DNA of 64,000 bases from contig CAZAPG010000012.1 of assembly GCA_964486935.1 (NCBI GenBank), positions 1 to 64,000 of the forward strand. Reading direction: 5' to 3'. This DNA is from CAZAPG01 sp964486935 (GTDB lineage Bacteria > Chloroflexota > Anaerolineae > 4572-78 > J111). Of this stretch, positions 1 through 8,445 are shown piece after piece; position 1 is the first letter of the stretch, and each line of letters opens with the position of its first letter. Under the pieces are notes generated by a model. That model worked only from the letters and a program-made list of their open reading frames with translations. It was not told the DNA's origin and did not search any database. Both the position numbers and the translations under genes were made by a program.

Positions 1-1601
1 AGCAGGTATTTTTCGGTGCGGCCCCGGAGTTTGTAACGGGCCGGGAGAGTGGCGCAGAACTCCCACAACTTGTGGTCCAAAAAAGGCACGCGGGCCTCGA
101 TAGAGTGGGCCATACTCATTTTATCGACTTCAAAATTGATGAAATCAACCATGCGGGTTTGGGTTTCAAGCCACAGGGTTTGATGCAGCGGCGACGAGTG
201 AATATTGTCAATCTTTTCGGCCCAATTGGCCAGCAATGGATTTGCGCCATTGTTGCCCACCACGCCGGCCACCTGGCCGGAAAATAGCCGCCCGCCAAAA
301 TTGCCGGCAGGCACTTCGAGCCAGTGGCGGTAGCGGGTCGAAATATCCCGCGCCCCGCGAGCCAGCACCCGGCGGGCCGCCACAGACATCGGCAGCGGCG
401 AGGCCGCGACCAGCCGACGCAGAGGCGCCGGCAAATAAAGCAGCGGGCGCATCAGGGCGTCGCCCTTGTGCCAGTGATAGCCTCCCAGCAGCTCGTCGGC
501 GCCCTCGCCGGTCAGCACTACGGTTAGCCCGGCCTCGCGGCAGGCCCGGTACAGCCGGTAGATGGGCAGCGCCGTGGCCGCGCATTGCGGCTCTTCCAGG
601 TGACGCATCACCTGGGGGTACAGCTCAAAATCGGCGGCGGTGAAGGCGACAGGGTGGTGGGCGGTTCCAAGGTGTCGGGCTAAATGTTGGGCCAGCGGCG
701 CTTCGTTGTAATCGGCCTGCTCAAAGCCAATCGAAACCGTTTTCAATTGCCCCTCGCCCGTGGCCCGCTTGATGAGCGCCGCCAGCGCGCCGGAGTCCAG
801 CCCGCCGGAGAGCAGCGCCCCCAGCGGCACTTCGCTCATCAACCGCATTTGCACAGACTCTTGCAGCAGGGCCAAAAATTGCTCCACCGCCTCGGCCTCG
901 GCTATCTGCGGATTTTCGCGGTAATCGAGGGTCCAGTATTTTTTAATGCGCAGCGCCCCGTTACGGGCCAGCAGGTAGTGGGCCGGCGGCAGCTTGAAAA
1001 TGCCCTCGAACATGGTGGCCGGGCCGGGCACAAAACCAAGGGTGAGCATGGCCTGCAGGGCGTCCAGATTGACCCGGCGCGGGATGGCCCGCTCGGCCAG
1101 AATAGCCTTAATTTCCGAGGCAAAGTAGAGCCGCCCGGCGTGTTGGGTGTAGTAGAGCGGTTTAATGCCAAAGCGGTCGCGGGTCAAAAAAAGTTGCTGG
1201 CGGGGGTCGTCCCACAGGGCAAAGGCAAACATGCCCCGCAATTTGGGCAGCACGCCCGCCGGCCCCCAGGCTTCGTAACCGTGCAGAATGGCTTCGCCAT
1301 CGCTGTTGGTTTTGGGCCGGTGTCCCAATTTTTCCAAATCGACCCGCAGGGCGCGGTGGTTGTAGATTTCGCCGTTGTAAACCAGGTGGATGGTTTCCTC
1401 CCGGTTGGCAAGCGGCTGATTCCCTCCGGCCACGTCGATAATGCTCAAACGGCGAATACCCAGGCCGCAGCGTCCCCCGGCTGACACCCAAACGGCGCCC
1501 TGGTTGGGGCCGCGATGAATCAGGGTGGCAGTTTGGGCGTCGATTTCAGCCGGCTCAACCGGCAGTCCATTCAAGTTGTAGATGCCGCAGATACCACACA
1601 T
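1..1601 (-). CDS. Asparagine synthase-type amidotransferase/cyclase, partial (lasso C-like)
   Basis: About 533 residues are visible; the 3' end lies beyond the left window edge. The N-terminus reads MCGICGIYNLNG, so Cys2 is placed as the Ntn glutaminase nucleophile, followed by the YNGEIYN motif near residue 75. The ATP-pyrophosphatase loop SGGLDS lies near residue 265 and the C-terminal motif SIEARVPFLDH lies near positions 70-110. The family makes asparagine from aspartate, or, in lasso peptide clusters, adenylates an Asp/Glu side chain and closes a macrolactam. The start is 7 bases downstream of the B2-like gene, which itself overlaps a PqqD-like gene, and this is the B1-B2-C order of lasso clusters. 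The sequence alone cannot tell a true asparagine synthetase from a cyclase; the context favours peptide modification. Confidence 0.85.
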   Translation of the reverse strand, partial: MCGICGIYNLNGLPVEPAEIDAQTATLIHRGPNQGAVWVSAGGRCGLGIRRLSIIDVAGGNQPLANREETIHLVYNGEIYNHRALRVDLEKLGHRPKTNSDGEAILHGYEAWGPAGVLPKLRGMFAFALWDDPRQQLFLTRDRFGIKPLYYTQHAGRLYFASEIKAILAERAIPRRVNLDALQAMLTLGFVPGPATMFEGIFKLPPAHYLLARNGALRIKKYWTLDYRENPQIAEAEAVEQFLALLQESVQMRLMSEVPLGALLSGGLDSGALAALIKRATGEGQLKTVSIGFEQADYNEAPLAQHLARHLGTAHHPVAFTAADFELYPQVMRHLEEPQCAATALPIYRLYRACREAGLTVVLTGEGADELLGGYHWHKGDALMRPLLYLPAPLRRLVAASPLPMSVAARRVLARGARDISTRYRHWLEVPAGNFGGRLFSGQVAGVVGNNGANPLLANWAEKIDNIHSSPLHQTLWLETQTRMVDFINFEVDKMSMAHSIEARVPFLDHKLWEFCATLPARYKLRGRTEKYL

Positions 1602-1608
1602 AGGCGTT

Positions 1609-2085
1609 TCAGGTTGGGATTTTTGGATCAGGGTAGACATACATTTTTACAAAACCCTGATAATCGTTGAGATTTTCATAGTAGGGCTGGCCGTTAAGGG
1701 TCAGCCAGGCGTGCCCGCCAATGCCGCCGCCTTCCTGGGCATCCTTAAAACGCGCCCCAAAAACAATGGCGACCTCCAGGCCGGCCTGTCTCAAAAAATA
1801 GTAACGCAACAATGAACGGCGCAGACAAATACCCAGCGGCGAGCGCCAGTGCCAGGCAGCGACGGCATCGGCCAGGCGCCTGATTTCAGCGGGGGGCAGG
1901 CCGGGGTGGGGGCGCGGCGGGGGGGTGAGATGGGCCATCATTTGGGGCAGGGGCCGGTTGAATTGGGCGGGCAGGGTGCGGCTAAACATAATCATTTGCC
2001 CCAGCAGCTTGCGGTTTGCAGTACGCGGCAGCGCCCGCAAAATGGTAAGGCTATGTTGCCAGCCCCGGCGCAGGCGCCTAAACAA
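1609..2085 (-). CDS. Lasso-peptide B2-like transglutaminase-fold protease
   Basis: A 158-residue protein matching the Transglut_core3 / lasso peptide B2 pattern. Cys87 lies in GICLRRSLLRYY and His125 in GGHAWLTLNG. The position where McjB-type enzymes have Asp (12 after the His) holds Glu137, followed by Asn138. In lasso clusters B2 cleaves the leader peptide from the precursor delivered by B1. The best start is TTG at 2085, overlapping the stop of the PqqD-like gene by 8 bases; ATG codons near residues 31 and 33 are alternatives that leave the domain intact. The first 60 residues are basic and proline-rich. The fold assignment is fairly secure, while cleavage activity is inferred from the Cys and His. 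Confidence 0.8.
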   Translation of the reverse strand: MFRRLRRGWQHSLTILRALPRTANRKLLGQMIMFSRTLPAQFNRPLPQMMAHLTPPPRPHPGLPPAEIRRLADAVAAWHWRSPLGICLRRSLLRYYFLRQAGLEVAIVFGARFKDAQEGGGIGGHAWLTLNGQPYYENLNDYQGFVKMYVYPDPKIPT

Positions 2086-2347
2086 TAATCAACCCTTCTT
2101 GCTTAAATTCGGCGGCCAGTTCCAGCAGGTCATCCTGAACCACAGCCGCTTCTACCTCATATTCGGCGGCAATCACGCGGGCGCAATCGGCCACGGTGCG
2201 CTGGCCATCGAGCAGTTCCCAAAACATGGCGCCGGTATCGTTGAGCGAGTAGTAAGTGCCGGTGCTCAATTTGATAATAATGGCTTCTTCGCCCACCGTT
2301 TGGTGGGTGGCTTCGGGGTGGCGTTGCGGTTTATCGGTTAGTTTCAT
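2078..2347 (-). CDS. PqqD-family peptide chaperone (B1 / RRE-like)
   Basis: An 89-residue protein with the PqqD fold pattern: a beta-rich N-half (EAIIIKLSTGTYYSLNDTGA), then the helix around FWELLDGQRTVADCARVI and a C-terminal helical section. PqqD-like proteins bind the leader of ribosomal peptide precursors and present them to modifying enzymes; lasso B1 proteins and PqqD relatives in kinase-linked systems share this fold. The start is ATG at 2347, preceded by a good AGGAG, and not the TTG six bases upstream. It sits 9 bases after the DUF4326 gene and overlaps the B2-like gene. No precursor peptide gene is visible next to it. Confidence 0.85.
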   Translation of the reverse strand: MKLTDKPQRHPEATHQTVGEEAIIIKLSTGTYYSLNDTGAMFWELLDGQRTVADCARVIAAEYEVEAAVVQDDLLELAAEFKQEGLIIV

Positions 2348-2356
2348 GAACAACTC

Positions 2357-2710
2357 CTACGCAGTAGTTTTGGCCACATTGGCCGCGGCCAGCTCGATTA
2401 AAATATCGCCGTGGCAGGGGCGCGGGGCGCAGTAACAGCCCAGCACCTTGCCTCGCAGCAGAGGCAGGTCGGCCAGCAATTTGGGCTGTTGTTGAATCCA
2501 CCGGCGATATTTGTCCAGCACCTCCTGCCGGCTGCCATCCCAGCCGACCTGATAGGGGCTGCCCCACTTTGAGCTTTTGCCAATAAACACGTAAATACCG
2601 GCCTGCCGGGCCGCGGCAATGGTTTCCCGGTCAACGTTGATATTGGCCAGCAGAATGGCGTTGGGGTTGGTTTTGAGCGTCTCTTGAAATTGGGCAAATC
2701 TGTATTCCAT
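2357..2710 (-). CDS. DUF4326 domain protein
   Basis: A 117-residue protein. The hallmark block is present: GKSSKWGSPYQVGWDGSR near residues 45-62, then an alpha-helical KYRRWI segment and LRGKVLGCYCAPRPCHGD with three conserved cysteines and a histidine near residues 85-103. The family (PF14216) has no assigned function known to me; the CxC...CHGD pattern suggests a metal or Fe-S site. ATG at 2710 follows TAGGG, so the TTG two codons upstream is unlikely. It lies 11 bases after the dipeptidase gene and 9 bases before the PqqD-like gene, so it is co-transcribed with the peptide-modification genes. Its part in that system is unknown. Confidence 0.75.
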   Translation of the reverse strand: MEYRFAQFQETLKTNPNAILLANINVDRETIAAARQAGIYVFIGKSSKWGSPYQVGWDGSRQEVLDKYRRWIQQQPKLLADLPLLRGKVLGCYCAPRPCHGDILIELAAANVAKTTA

Positions 2711-2721
2711 TGGCAATTACC

Positions 2722-3762
2722 CTACAACAACTCTTTGAAAACGCGCATAAAATTGCCATACAGCACGCCGGCAATTTCCTCGTCGCTGTAACCGCGCTCA
2801 ATCAGTTTTTGGGTTAAATTACGGGCATGGCCGTGATGGCACAAATCCTCAACCTTTTTGAACTCCGGCAGGGCCGCATTCAACTCGTCTTTGACCGATT
2901 GGGGCAGCGCCTCAAAAATCGACTCAAAAAAATCAAAGCCCAGCCCCACTTTGTCGATGCCAATCAAATCGGCCACATATTCAAGCTGGTCAACGTAATT
3001 ATCCAGGGTCATATCATCTTTAGAGGGGCCAAGCATGGCCACGCTCAGGCCAATCACCCCACCCCGCTCGCCAACCATTTTGATTTGCTCATCGCTGATG
3101 TTGCGCTCGATATCAAAAAAGCGGCGCGGATTGCTGTGCGAGACAATCACCGGCCGGCCGGTCAGTTGCAGCACATCGTCGAAGCCGGCGGGGTTGATGT
3201 GCGCCAGGTCGATGATGATGCCCAACTGGTCGCACTGCCGCACAATTTCGCGGCCAAAGCCGGTCAGCCCATCTTTTGAAGAGCCGGAGGCGTGGTAAAT
3301 CCCTCCGCTGCCGGCCCAATTCCGCCGCGAGTGGGTCAGGCTCAACTCGCGCAGCCCCAGTTCATAAAAAACGCGCAATAAATTGATATCGTTGCCCAGC
3401 GGCTCCACGCCCTCCATGGCAATGAGCAGGGCAATTTTGCCGGCCTGCCGGGCCTGCTCAATCTCCTGATAGGTGCGGCAAATTGCAAATTCATCGGTCT
3501 GGTCGAGTTCGGCGTACAGCCGCGCCACCTGGTCCAGGGCCAGGCGCAGGCCCAGTTCGGGCAGGTAGAGGTCGAGCAAAAAAATATTAACCGCAATCAC
3601 GCCCATGCCCCCGGCCTGAAACTGAGGCAGGTAGTCATCAACAACCACGTTGGGCCGGTTACGCTTTTCGTACAGGTCCATTAACAAGTCAAAATGCATA
3701 TCCACTAGGCCGGGCCGGTGTAATTGGTCAATACGGGCGGTTAAATCATTGGGGCTGTTCAT
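2722..3762 (-). CDS. Membrane dipeptidase family (peptidase M19)
   Basis: A 346-residue zinc dipeptidase of the renal dipeptidase family. HxD metal ligands are at His23/Asp25, the bridging Glu is in LLIAMEGVEP (Glu117), and the two further His are in IDLAHINPAG and VIVSHSNPRR. The family hydrolyses dipeptides, including some with D-residues, and a few relatives act on other amide bonds. The ATG at 3762 has AGAGGAG upstream; a longer reading frame to 3831 lacks a ribosome site. It is the first gene of a leftward operon continuing into DUF4326, PqqD-like, B2-like and AsnB-like genes. It might degrade leader fragments, but that is inference. No signal peptide is evident. Confidence 0.85.
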   Translation of the reverse strand: MNSPNDLTARIDQLHRPGLVDMHFDLLMDLYEKRNRPNVVVDDYLPQFQAGGMGVIAVNIFLLDLYLPELGLRLALDQVARLYAELDQTDEFAICRTYQEIEQARQAGKIALLIAMEGVEPLGNDINLLRVFYELGLRELSLTHSRRNWAGSGGIYHASGSSKDGLTGFGREIVRQCDQLGIIIDLAHINPAGFDDVLQLTGRPVIVSHSNPRRFFDIERNISDEQIKMVGERGGVIGLSVAMLGPSKDDMTLDNYVDQLEYVADLIGIDKVGLGFDFFESIFEALPQSVKDELNAALPEFKKVEDLCHHGHARNLTQKLIERGYSDEEIAGVLYGNFMRVFKELL

Positions 3763-3901
3763 TGTGGCTCCTCTGCCATCATTTGGTAGATTTTGGCGAT
3801 GCAGTATACCGAAGGTTTGACCAACCGGCAAGAAAAGGCCATTGCAGAAATTTTGAGCTATACTCGTTTTTTATTAAAATGCATACCATCTACCCAGCCG
3901 G

Positions 3902-4909
3902 ATGTGGCCCATGCAACGCCTTGCGTTACAAACAAGTGCGGTTGACCTGCACGGATTAACTTTATCCTTTGAAACGCCCGACGCCTCGCTGGCCGAGCGA
4001 TTTGAGGCGGTGTACGGCCATCTGCCCCCGGTTGACGCCGCTGCCGCCGGTGTTTCCATCCACTGGCAGCTACACCCCGAACCAGTAGCCCCAGCGCCCC
4101 CGGCTAACATGCCCCCAATTTCAGAAGAGGAGCTGGTAAGCTACTACGGGCAGGGGCAACAGGTTGCCATTCGCATGCCCAAATACGGGCTGATTACGGT
4201 TGACCTGAACCGCAACCGTCTGGCCGGCCAGGTGACGCGCAACTGTTTAGAGGTGTACGGCGCGTTTGAAGATGTCATGATGATTTCGCTGGCCCCGCTC
4301 TACCGGCGGCGCGGCTGGTTTCCGCTCCATGCTTTTGCCGCGCTGACTCCTACCTCTAACGGCAAGGCCGCGCTCATTACCGGCGAAATGGGCGCCGGCA
4401 AAACCACCACCGGCCTGGCTCTGCTGGTGGCCGGCTGGAAACTACTCAGCAACGACTCGCCCCTGCTGCGCCTGAAAGACAGCCGAATTGAGGTACTGGC
4501 CTATCCGGGCCGGCTCAGCGCCTTTGACGACTCGCTGGCCCGTTTTGAGTCGCTCCGGCGTTTCATCCCCGCCGATATTACCGCCCACCCGCAGGTTAAC
4601 CCGCCCAAACGCGTTTTTAAGGCCGAAGATGCCTTTGACGACCCCTGGGTTTTGGCCGGAGAGGCCGGCGGCGTGTTTTTTCCGCAGGTTGTGCCGGGGC
4701 TAACTCACAGCGATTTAGTAGAAGTGCCCACCACCCAGGCCGTGCTGCAACTGATTCCCCAGGCCATCGAGGGGTGGGATAAAAGCGCCGTGGCCCAAAA
4801 TCTGCATCTGCTCACCGCCCTGGCCCAGCAAGTGCCCTGTTACACCCTGCGGCTGTCGCCCCACGTAGAGCAGTTGCCGCCGCTTCTGGCCGGAGCGATG
4901 AACGATTAG
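3902..4909 (+). CDS. HprK-like kinase (HPr kinase-related), copy 1
   Basis: A 335-residue protein with a P-loop GEMGAGKTTT at 161-170 in the arrangement of HPr kinase C-terminal domains, followed by LLSNDSPLL near 180-188. The 150-residue N-terminal part is not the HprK N-domain. Such stand-alone HprK relatives occur with PqqD-like proteins and nucleotidyltransferases, and in paeninodin/pseudomycoidin-type lasso clusters they phosphorylate a C-terminal residue of the peptide. Two starts are possible, 3902 and ATG 3911; neither has a strong ribosome site. It is divergent from the dipeptidase operon, and its stop overlaps that of the convergent nucleotidyltransferase by 4 bases. Substrate unknown. 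Confidence 0.75.
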   Translation: MWPMQRLALQTSAVDLHGLTLSFETPDASLAERFEAVYGHLPPVDAAAAGVSIHWQLHPEPVAPAPPANMPPISEEELVSYYGQGQQVAIRMPKYGLITVDLNRNRLAGQVTRNCLEVYGAFEDVMMISLAPLYRRRGWFPLHAFAALTPTSNGKAALITGEMGAGKTTTGLALLVAGWKLLSNDSPLLRLKDSRIEVLAYPGRLSAFDDSLARFESLRRFIPADITAHPQVNPPKRVFKAEDAFDDPWVLAGEAGGVFFPQVVPGLTHSDLVEVPTTQAVLQLIPQAIEGWDKSAVAQNLHLLTALAQQVPCYTLRLSPHVEQLPPLLAGAMND

Positions 4910-6120
4910 CCCTGGCCCCGCCTTTGCCACACACTCCGCCCGTAGAGGCCAACCCGCTCAACCACATAGCGCGAATAATAAATTGGCCCCAACCAGCGCC
5001 AGCGAAATTGATATTTCTTCATCAACTGCTCTACCGGCGGCAGCGCGGCAAAGCGCATAATCCCCACCCGCTCGGTCAGCGAGCCGGCCGCCAGAAACGT
5101 CAACTGATAATCTTTACCCTTTTCGACCCGCCGGTAATCGGAGGTGAGCACATCGGCGGGGCCGTGGCGGGCCAGCCAGTTTTTAAAGGCGGACGGCGCG
5201 GCCTGGCTCAGCCTGCGCCACACATCCTCTGGGGGCAGGGGCGCGCCAAAAATCTGCTGCGCCAGATAGAGCGAGGCATAGACAAAGCGGCCCGTATGGG
5301 TGGCCGCGGCGCTCTCCACAATTTGCTCCCACTGCAAAGCCGGCCCGGCCTGTTGCCCAAAGCGAGCCAGGTCCAACAGTTGGTTGAGCCGGGCTTCGCG
5401 CTCAATCAGGTGGCCGGCAAAGTGCATGGCCAGGTGCAGCAGCGTGTCCTCCGGCGAAAGCAGCGACATCGGCGCGCCGGCCACGGTTGCGGGGCGCGCG
5501 TTGGCCCAGGGGTTGGGCAGCGGGTTGACCCGCAAGCCCCGCCAGCCCGTTTCCCACAGGCTGACGTGCAGTTCCACCGGGCGGGGGTAGAGCGGGTCAA
5601 ACAGATAGCCATCCCACGCATACCCATCGTTGCGCCACAGCGGGGTCAGATGTTTTTCAACCCACTCATCCTTGCCCGGCAGCGGGCGAAATCCGGCGGC
5701 TTTCAGGGCCTGATGCCCGATTTCGGCCTGCTCCGGCGGAACCAGAAAATCGTGGTCGTACAGCACTCGCTGGGCCGGGTCGGCGTAAAGCTGCTCAACC
5801 AGCGGCCAGCCCTTGAGAACAAGGTGCGGCACGCTGGCTTGAGTCAAAATCTGGTGAATTTCCAGCAACTCGGCGCGGATGTGCTGGTTGCGAGCGGCGT
5901 TATCGGCGTAGGCGCGGGCCAGCCGCCGACAAATATCGGGCGGAATCTGGCCCAGCAGCCCGGCCTGCCGCCAGGTGTCGTATAGCAACGGCGTCAGCGA
6001 GTGGCCGTCGGCATGATGCGCCAACCGGGACCAATCAACGCTGCCCGGCAACCGCAAAGCGGGACCATCGAGCCGGAGCGAGTCGGTAATAATTTGGGCG
6101 GTCCGCAGTAATGTCATCAT
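4906..6120 (-). CDS. Nucleotidyltransferase family protein (PF14907-like)
   Basis: A 404-residue protein with LKGWPLVEQLY at 102-112 and an acidic DHD pair at 122-124, the signature of the NTP_transf_5 nucleotidyltransferase fold. The middle section ELHVSLWETGW...LSPEDTLLHLAMH is also typical of the family. Members are common in lasso-type and HprK/PqqD clusters; the homologue in the pseudomycoidin cluster adds sugar to a phosphorylated peptide. It is the last gene of the right operon, 11 bases after the membrane glycosyltransferase. The start is ATG 6120 or 6117, both with a weak ribosome site. It converges with the HprK-like gene. Confidence 0.75.
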   Translation of the reverse strand: MMTLLRTAQIITDSLRLDGPALRLPGSVDWSRLAHHADGHSLTPLLYDTWRQAGLLGQIPPDICRRLARAYADNAARNQHIRAELLEIHQILTQASVPHLVLKGWPLVEQLYADPAQRVLYDHDFLVPPEQAEIGHQALKAAGFRPLPGKDEWVEKHLTPLWRNDGYAWDGYLFDPLYPRPVELHVSLWETGWRGLRVNPLPNPWANARPATVAGAPMSLLSPEDTLLHLAMHFAGHLIEREARLNQLLDLARFGQQAGPALQWEQIVESAAATHTGRFVYASLYLAQQIFGAPLPPEDVWRRLSQAAPSAFKNWLARHGPADVLTSDYRRVEKGKDYQLTFLAAGSLTERVGIMRFAALPPVEQLMKKYQFRWRWLGPIYYSRYVVERVGLYGRSVWQRRGQG

Positions 6121-6131
6121 TTTTTCGGTCG

Positions 6132-7682
6132 TTAGTGATTAATGCGATAAACCACCACCCCGGCCTGCTCATCCACGTAGATGGGGGTCAGGCTATCGGG
6201 CGCGTTGGCCGGGTTGAGTAGATAGGCCAGTTGCGGGCGCAGGCCAGGCGTGGTGAACCGGTCGACCACCAGATAACCGGCGTTGCGGCGGCCGGCATAG
6301 GCCAGCACTCCGTCGAGGTCGGCAAAGGGCAGCCACTCCCACACGCCGCCGGCATAAAATGGAACCTGCCGCTTGCGGGCCAGAATGTGGGTGTCGGGCG
6401 GAATCTGGCCGCGCAACGCCAGCCCGGCGGCTCGATAGCCCACGGGACGCGGGTACAGAAACGGGCCGGTCAGGCTGGCCAGGGTGAAGAGCAGGAGGGT
6501 GAGAAGGAGCAGGAGAGTGACAAGGGAGGGGGCGGAGAGGAGAGGGGGGAGGGATATTTGCGGATGCGGGAAGCGGCGCTGCAACCAGCTCCAGCCCTGG
6601 GCGGCAAAAATCATCATCACCGGCAGGGGGATGAGGAAGTAGCGCGGGTCTACCACCGAGGCCGGAATGGCCGCCAGCGGGACAAACAGCGGCAACAGAA
6701 ACAGGGTCTGCCTTCGGCCCATTGCCAGCAGGCCGATAAAAAAGGGCGCAATCCACAGCACGGTCATAAAGCTGAAAGCGGTCAGCCACAGCCGCCCCTG
6801 GTAGACGACATTGCCCGCATAGCGGCGCAGAGCGGCGGCGCGGCTCTCTTGCACCACCGGCGGCGGCTGGCGCGGGTCGGCCAGCCAGGTTTCATAATGT
6901 TCAAAAAAAGAGCGCTCAAAGGCGTAGGGGTCGCTGGCGGTGGCGTCGATGGCGGCGGCATGAAGTTGGGTGAGCATTGTTTTGGGGCTGAGCATGGAGC
7001 CGGTATGTCGATATAAAAACAGGGCATAGGGCACGGCAAAGAGAGCCAGCCCCACCAAAAAGGCCAGCAGCGGCAGCAGCGCAGCGCGGCGCAGCGCAAG
7101 CACAATAATGCCCGCGGCCATCGCGCCCAAAATGACCCCTTCCCAGCGCACCAGATGGGCCGCGCCGACCAGCAGGCCGGCCACGCCAAAAGCCCACCAC
7201 CGGCGACGCCGCAGCGCCCACCACAGCACCCCCCAGCCGGCGTAGAGCAGCAGGGCGTAGGGCTGCTCGGCCACGGATTCAAAATTGCCCTGGGCCAGCG
7301 CCAGCGCCGGGTGCAGCGCGGTCAGCAGCCCGGCGATGAGCGCGGTGCGGGCATCGGTGAGCTGGCGGGCCAGCCAGTAGATGGGCAAAGGCAGCAGCGC
7401 GCCAATGACCAGAATGTTGAGCAGCGTCGGCAATTCCAGGCCGCCGCCCAGGGCGTAGATGGCCGCCGCAAAAAGGGGATAACCCGGCGGAAAGTCGATT
7501 TGCACAGTCAGGCCATCGCCGGTGTAGCCCCGGCCCGCCGCCAGATTTTGGGCCAGGGTTAAAAACAGACCATCATCGCTGCCGATGACAAAGCGAACTG
7601 TGGCCGGCAAAATTCGGAGCAGCAGGGCCAGCCCGACCAGCAGCCAGACCGGGTGATTGGCCAGCCAGCGATGCAGTTTCAC
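6132..7682 (-). CDS. GT39/ArnT-like membrane glycosyltransferase
   Basis: A 516-residue integral membrane protein with about ten hydrophobic segments. The first periplasmic loop carries VIGSDDGLF, the acidic pair used by PMT/ArnT enzymes, then FPPGYPLF. The C-terminal 100 residues are soluble (LARKRQVPFYAGG...YLVVDRFTT), as in ArnT-like proteins. The family transfers sugars from polyprenyl phosphate donors outside the membrane. GTG at 7682 has GGAGG eight bases upstream and overlaps the stop of the GT2 gene as GTGA; the longer frame to 7766 is unlikely. With the adjacent DPM-like GT2 it forms a plausible donor-maker plus transferase pair. Confidence 0.8.
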   Translation of the reverse strand: MKLHRWLANHPVWLLVGLALLLRILPATVRFVIGSDDGLFLTLAQNLAAGRGYTGDGLTVQIDFPPGYPLFAAAIYALGGGLELPTLLNILVIGALLPLPIYWLARQLTDARTALIAGLLTALHPALALAQGNFESVAEQPYALLLYAGWGVLWWALRRRRWWAFGVAGLLVGAAHLVRWEGVILGAMAAGIIVLALRRAALLPLLAFLVGLALFAVPYALFLYRHTGSMLSPKTMLTQLHAAAIDATASDPYAFERSFFEHYETWLADPRQPPPVVQESRAAALRRYAGNVVYQGRLWLTAFSFMTVLWIAPFFIGLLAMGRRQTLFLLPLFVPLAAIPASVVDPRYFLIPLPVMMIFAAQGWSWLQRRFPHPQISLPPLLSAPSLVTLLLLLTLLLFTLASLTGPFLYPRPVGYRAAGLALRGQIPPDTHILARKRQVPFYAGGVWEWLPFADLDGVLAYAGRRNAGYLVVDRFTTPGLRPQLAYLLNPANAPDSLTPIYVDEQAGVVVYRINH

Positions 7683-8398
7683 GACGCGCCTCCAAAACGC
7701 AGGCGAAAAATGTAGGTAATGGTGGCCCAGATGGTGCGGTAGCGCGAGAAAATATTGGCCGCCCATTTGGATTGGCCGTGGGCGCGGGGAGCAAAAACCA
7801 CGGGAATGGCGAGAATTTCCAGCCCGGCCCGCCGCGCCTGATACAGCACGTACAGATCAAACTGAAAACCTTTGGGCGGTTGGGTCAGCCGGGCCAGGTG
7901 GCTGCGATGAAAAAGTTTGGGCTGGGCGTTGATATCGGTCAGGGGGGTGGTCAGCACGGCAGAGGCAAGCAGGGCCATGCCGCCGGTGACCAGCCGGGCG
8001 CCGGCCTCCCGGCCCTGGCGTTTGCCTTTGACCAGCGCGGCGGCGGGGTTGGGCCGGGCCGCGAGTTTGTGATAGGCGGCAAAAACATCGGCGGGGCTGC
8101 ACTGCATGTCGGCATGAGAAAAGGCAAGAAACTCGCCCCGGGCGGCCTGCAAACCGGTGAAGATGCCGTGGCCGTAGCCCTGATTCGGCTGGACCCGCAC
8201 GGCGCGGGCAAACGACAATTCAGGCCGGGCCAGTTCCCGCGCCAGCACCTGGGCGGTGGAATCGGTGGAGCCGTTGTTGACCAGAATCAACTCGGCGGGC
8301 AGGTCATCCGGCCAGACCTGCCGGTAGGCATCGAGCAGCAGAGGCAGGTTGCCGGCCTCGTTGTAGCAGGGCAGGACAATGGAGAGGCGAACGGTCAA
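7679..8398 (-). CDS. Family 2 glycosyltransferase (dolichol-phosphate mannosyltransferase-like)
   Basis: A 239-residue GT-A protein. It opens with LSIVLPCYNEAGNLP, has VNNGSTDS near 41-48 and the nucleotide/metal motif FSHADMQC near 93-100. A DPM1-like PPKGFQFDLYVLYQARR segment follows near 180. There are no obvious membrane helices, so it resembles stand-alone polyprenyl-phosphate sugar synthases that load the donor for an ArnT-like transferase. The first codon is TTG at 8398 after CGGAG. Its stop overlaps the GT39-like start by 4 bases, which implies translational coupling and a shared task. Confidence 0.85.
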   Translation of the reverse strand: MTVRLSIVLPCYNEAGNLPLLLDAYRQVWPDDLPAELILVNNGSTDSTAQVLARELARPELSFARAVRVQPNQGYGHGIFTGLQAARGEFLAFSHADMQCSPADVFAAYHKLAARPNPAAALVKGKRQGREAGARLVTGGMALLASAVLTTPLTDINAQPKLFHRSHLARLTQPPKGFQFDLYVLYQARRAGLEILAIPVVFAPRAHGQSKWAANIFSRYRTIWATITYIFRLRFGGAS

Positions 8399-8445
8399 GG
8401 AACGACTCCGAAAATACAGTAAAAGCGGTTATCAATAGCCGGTTG

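Noticed and set aside
3762..3959. 65-residue + strand frame as a precursor peptide
   Set aside because: It overlaps the start of the kinase gene, lacks a ribosome site, and has Cys-rich random-looking sequence.
3902..4909. A housekeeping HPr kinase/phosphorylase
   Set aside because: The N-terminal HprK domain is absent, no HPr gene is near, and the context is a peptide and sugar modification island.
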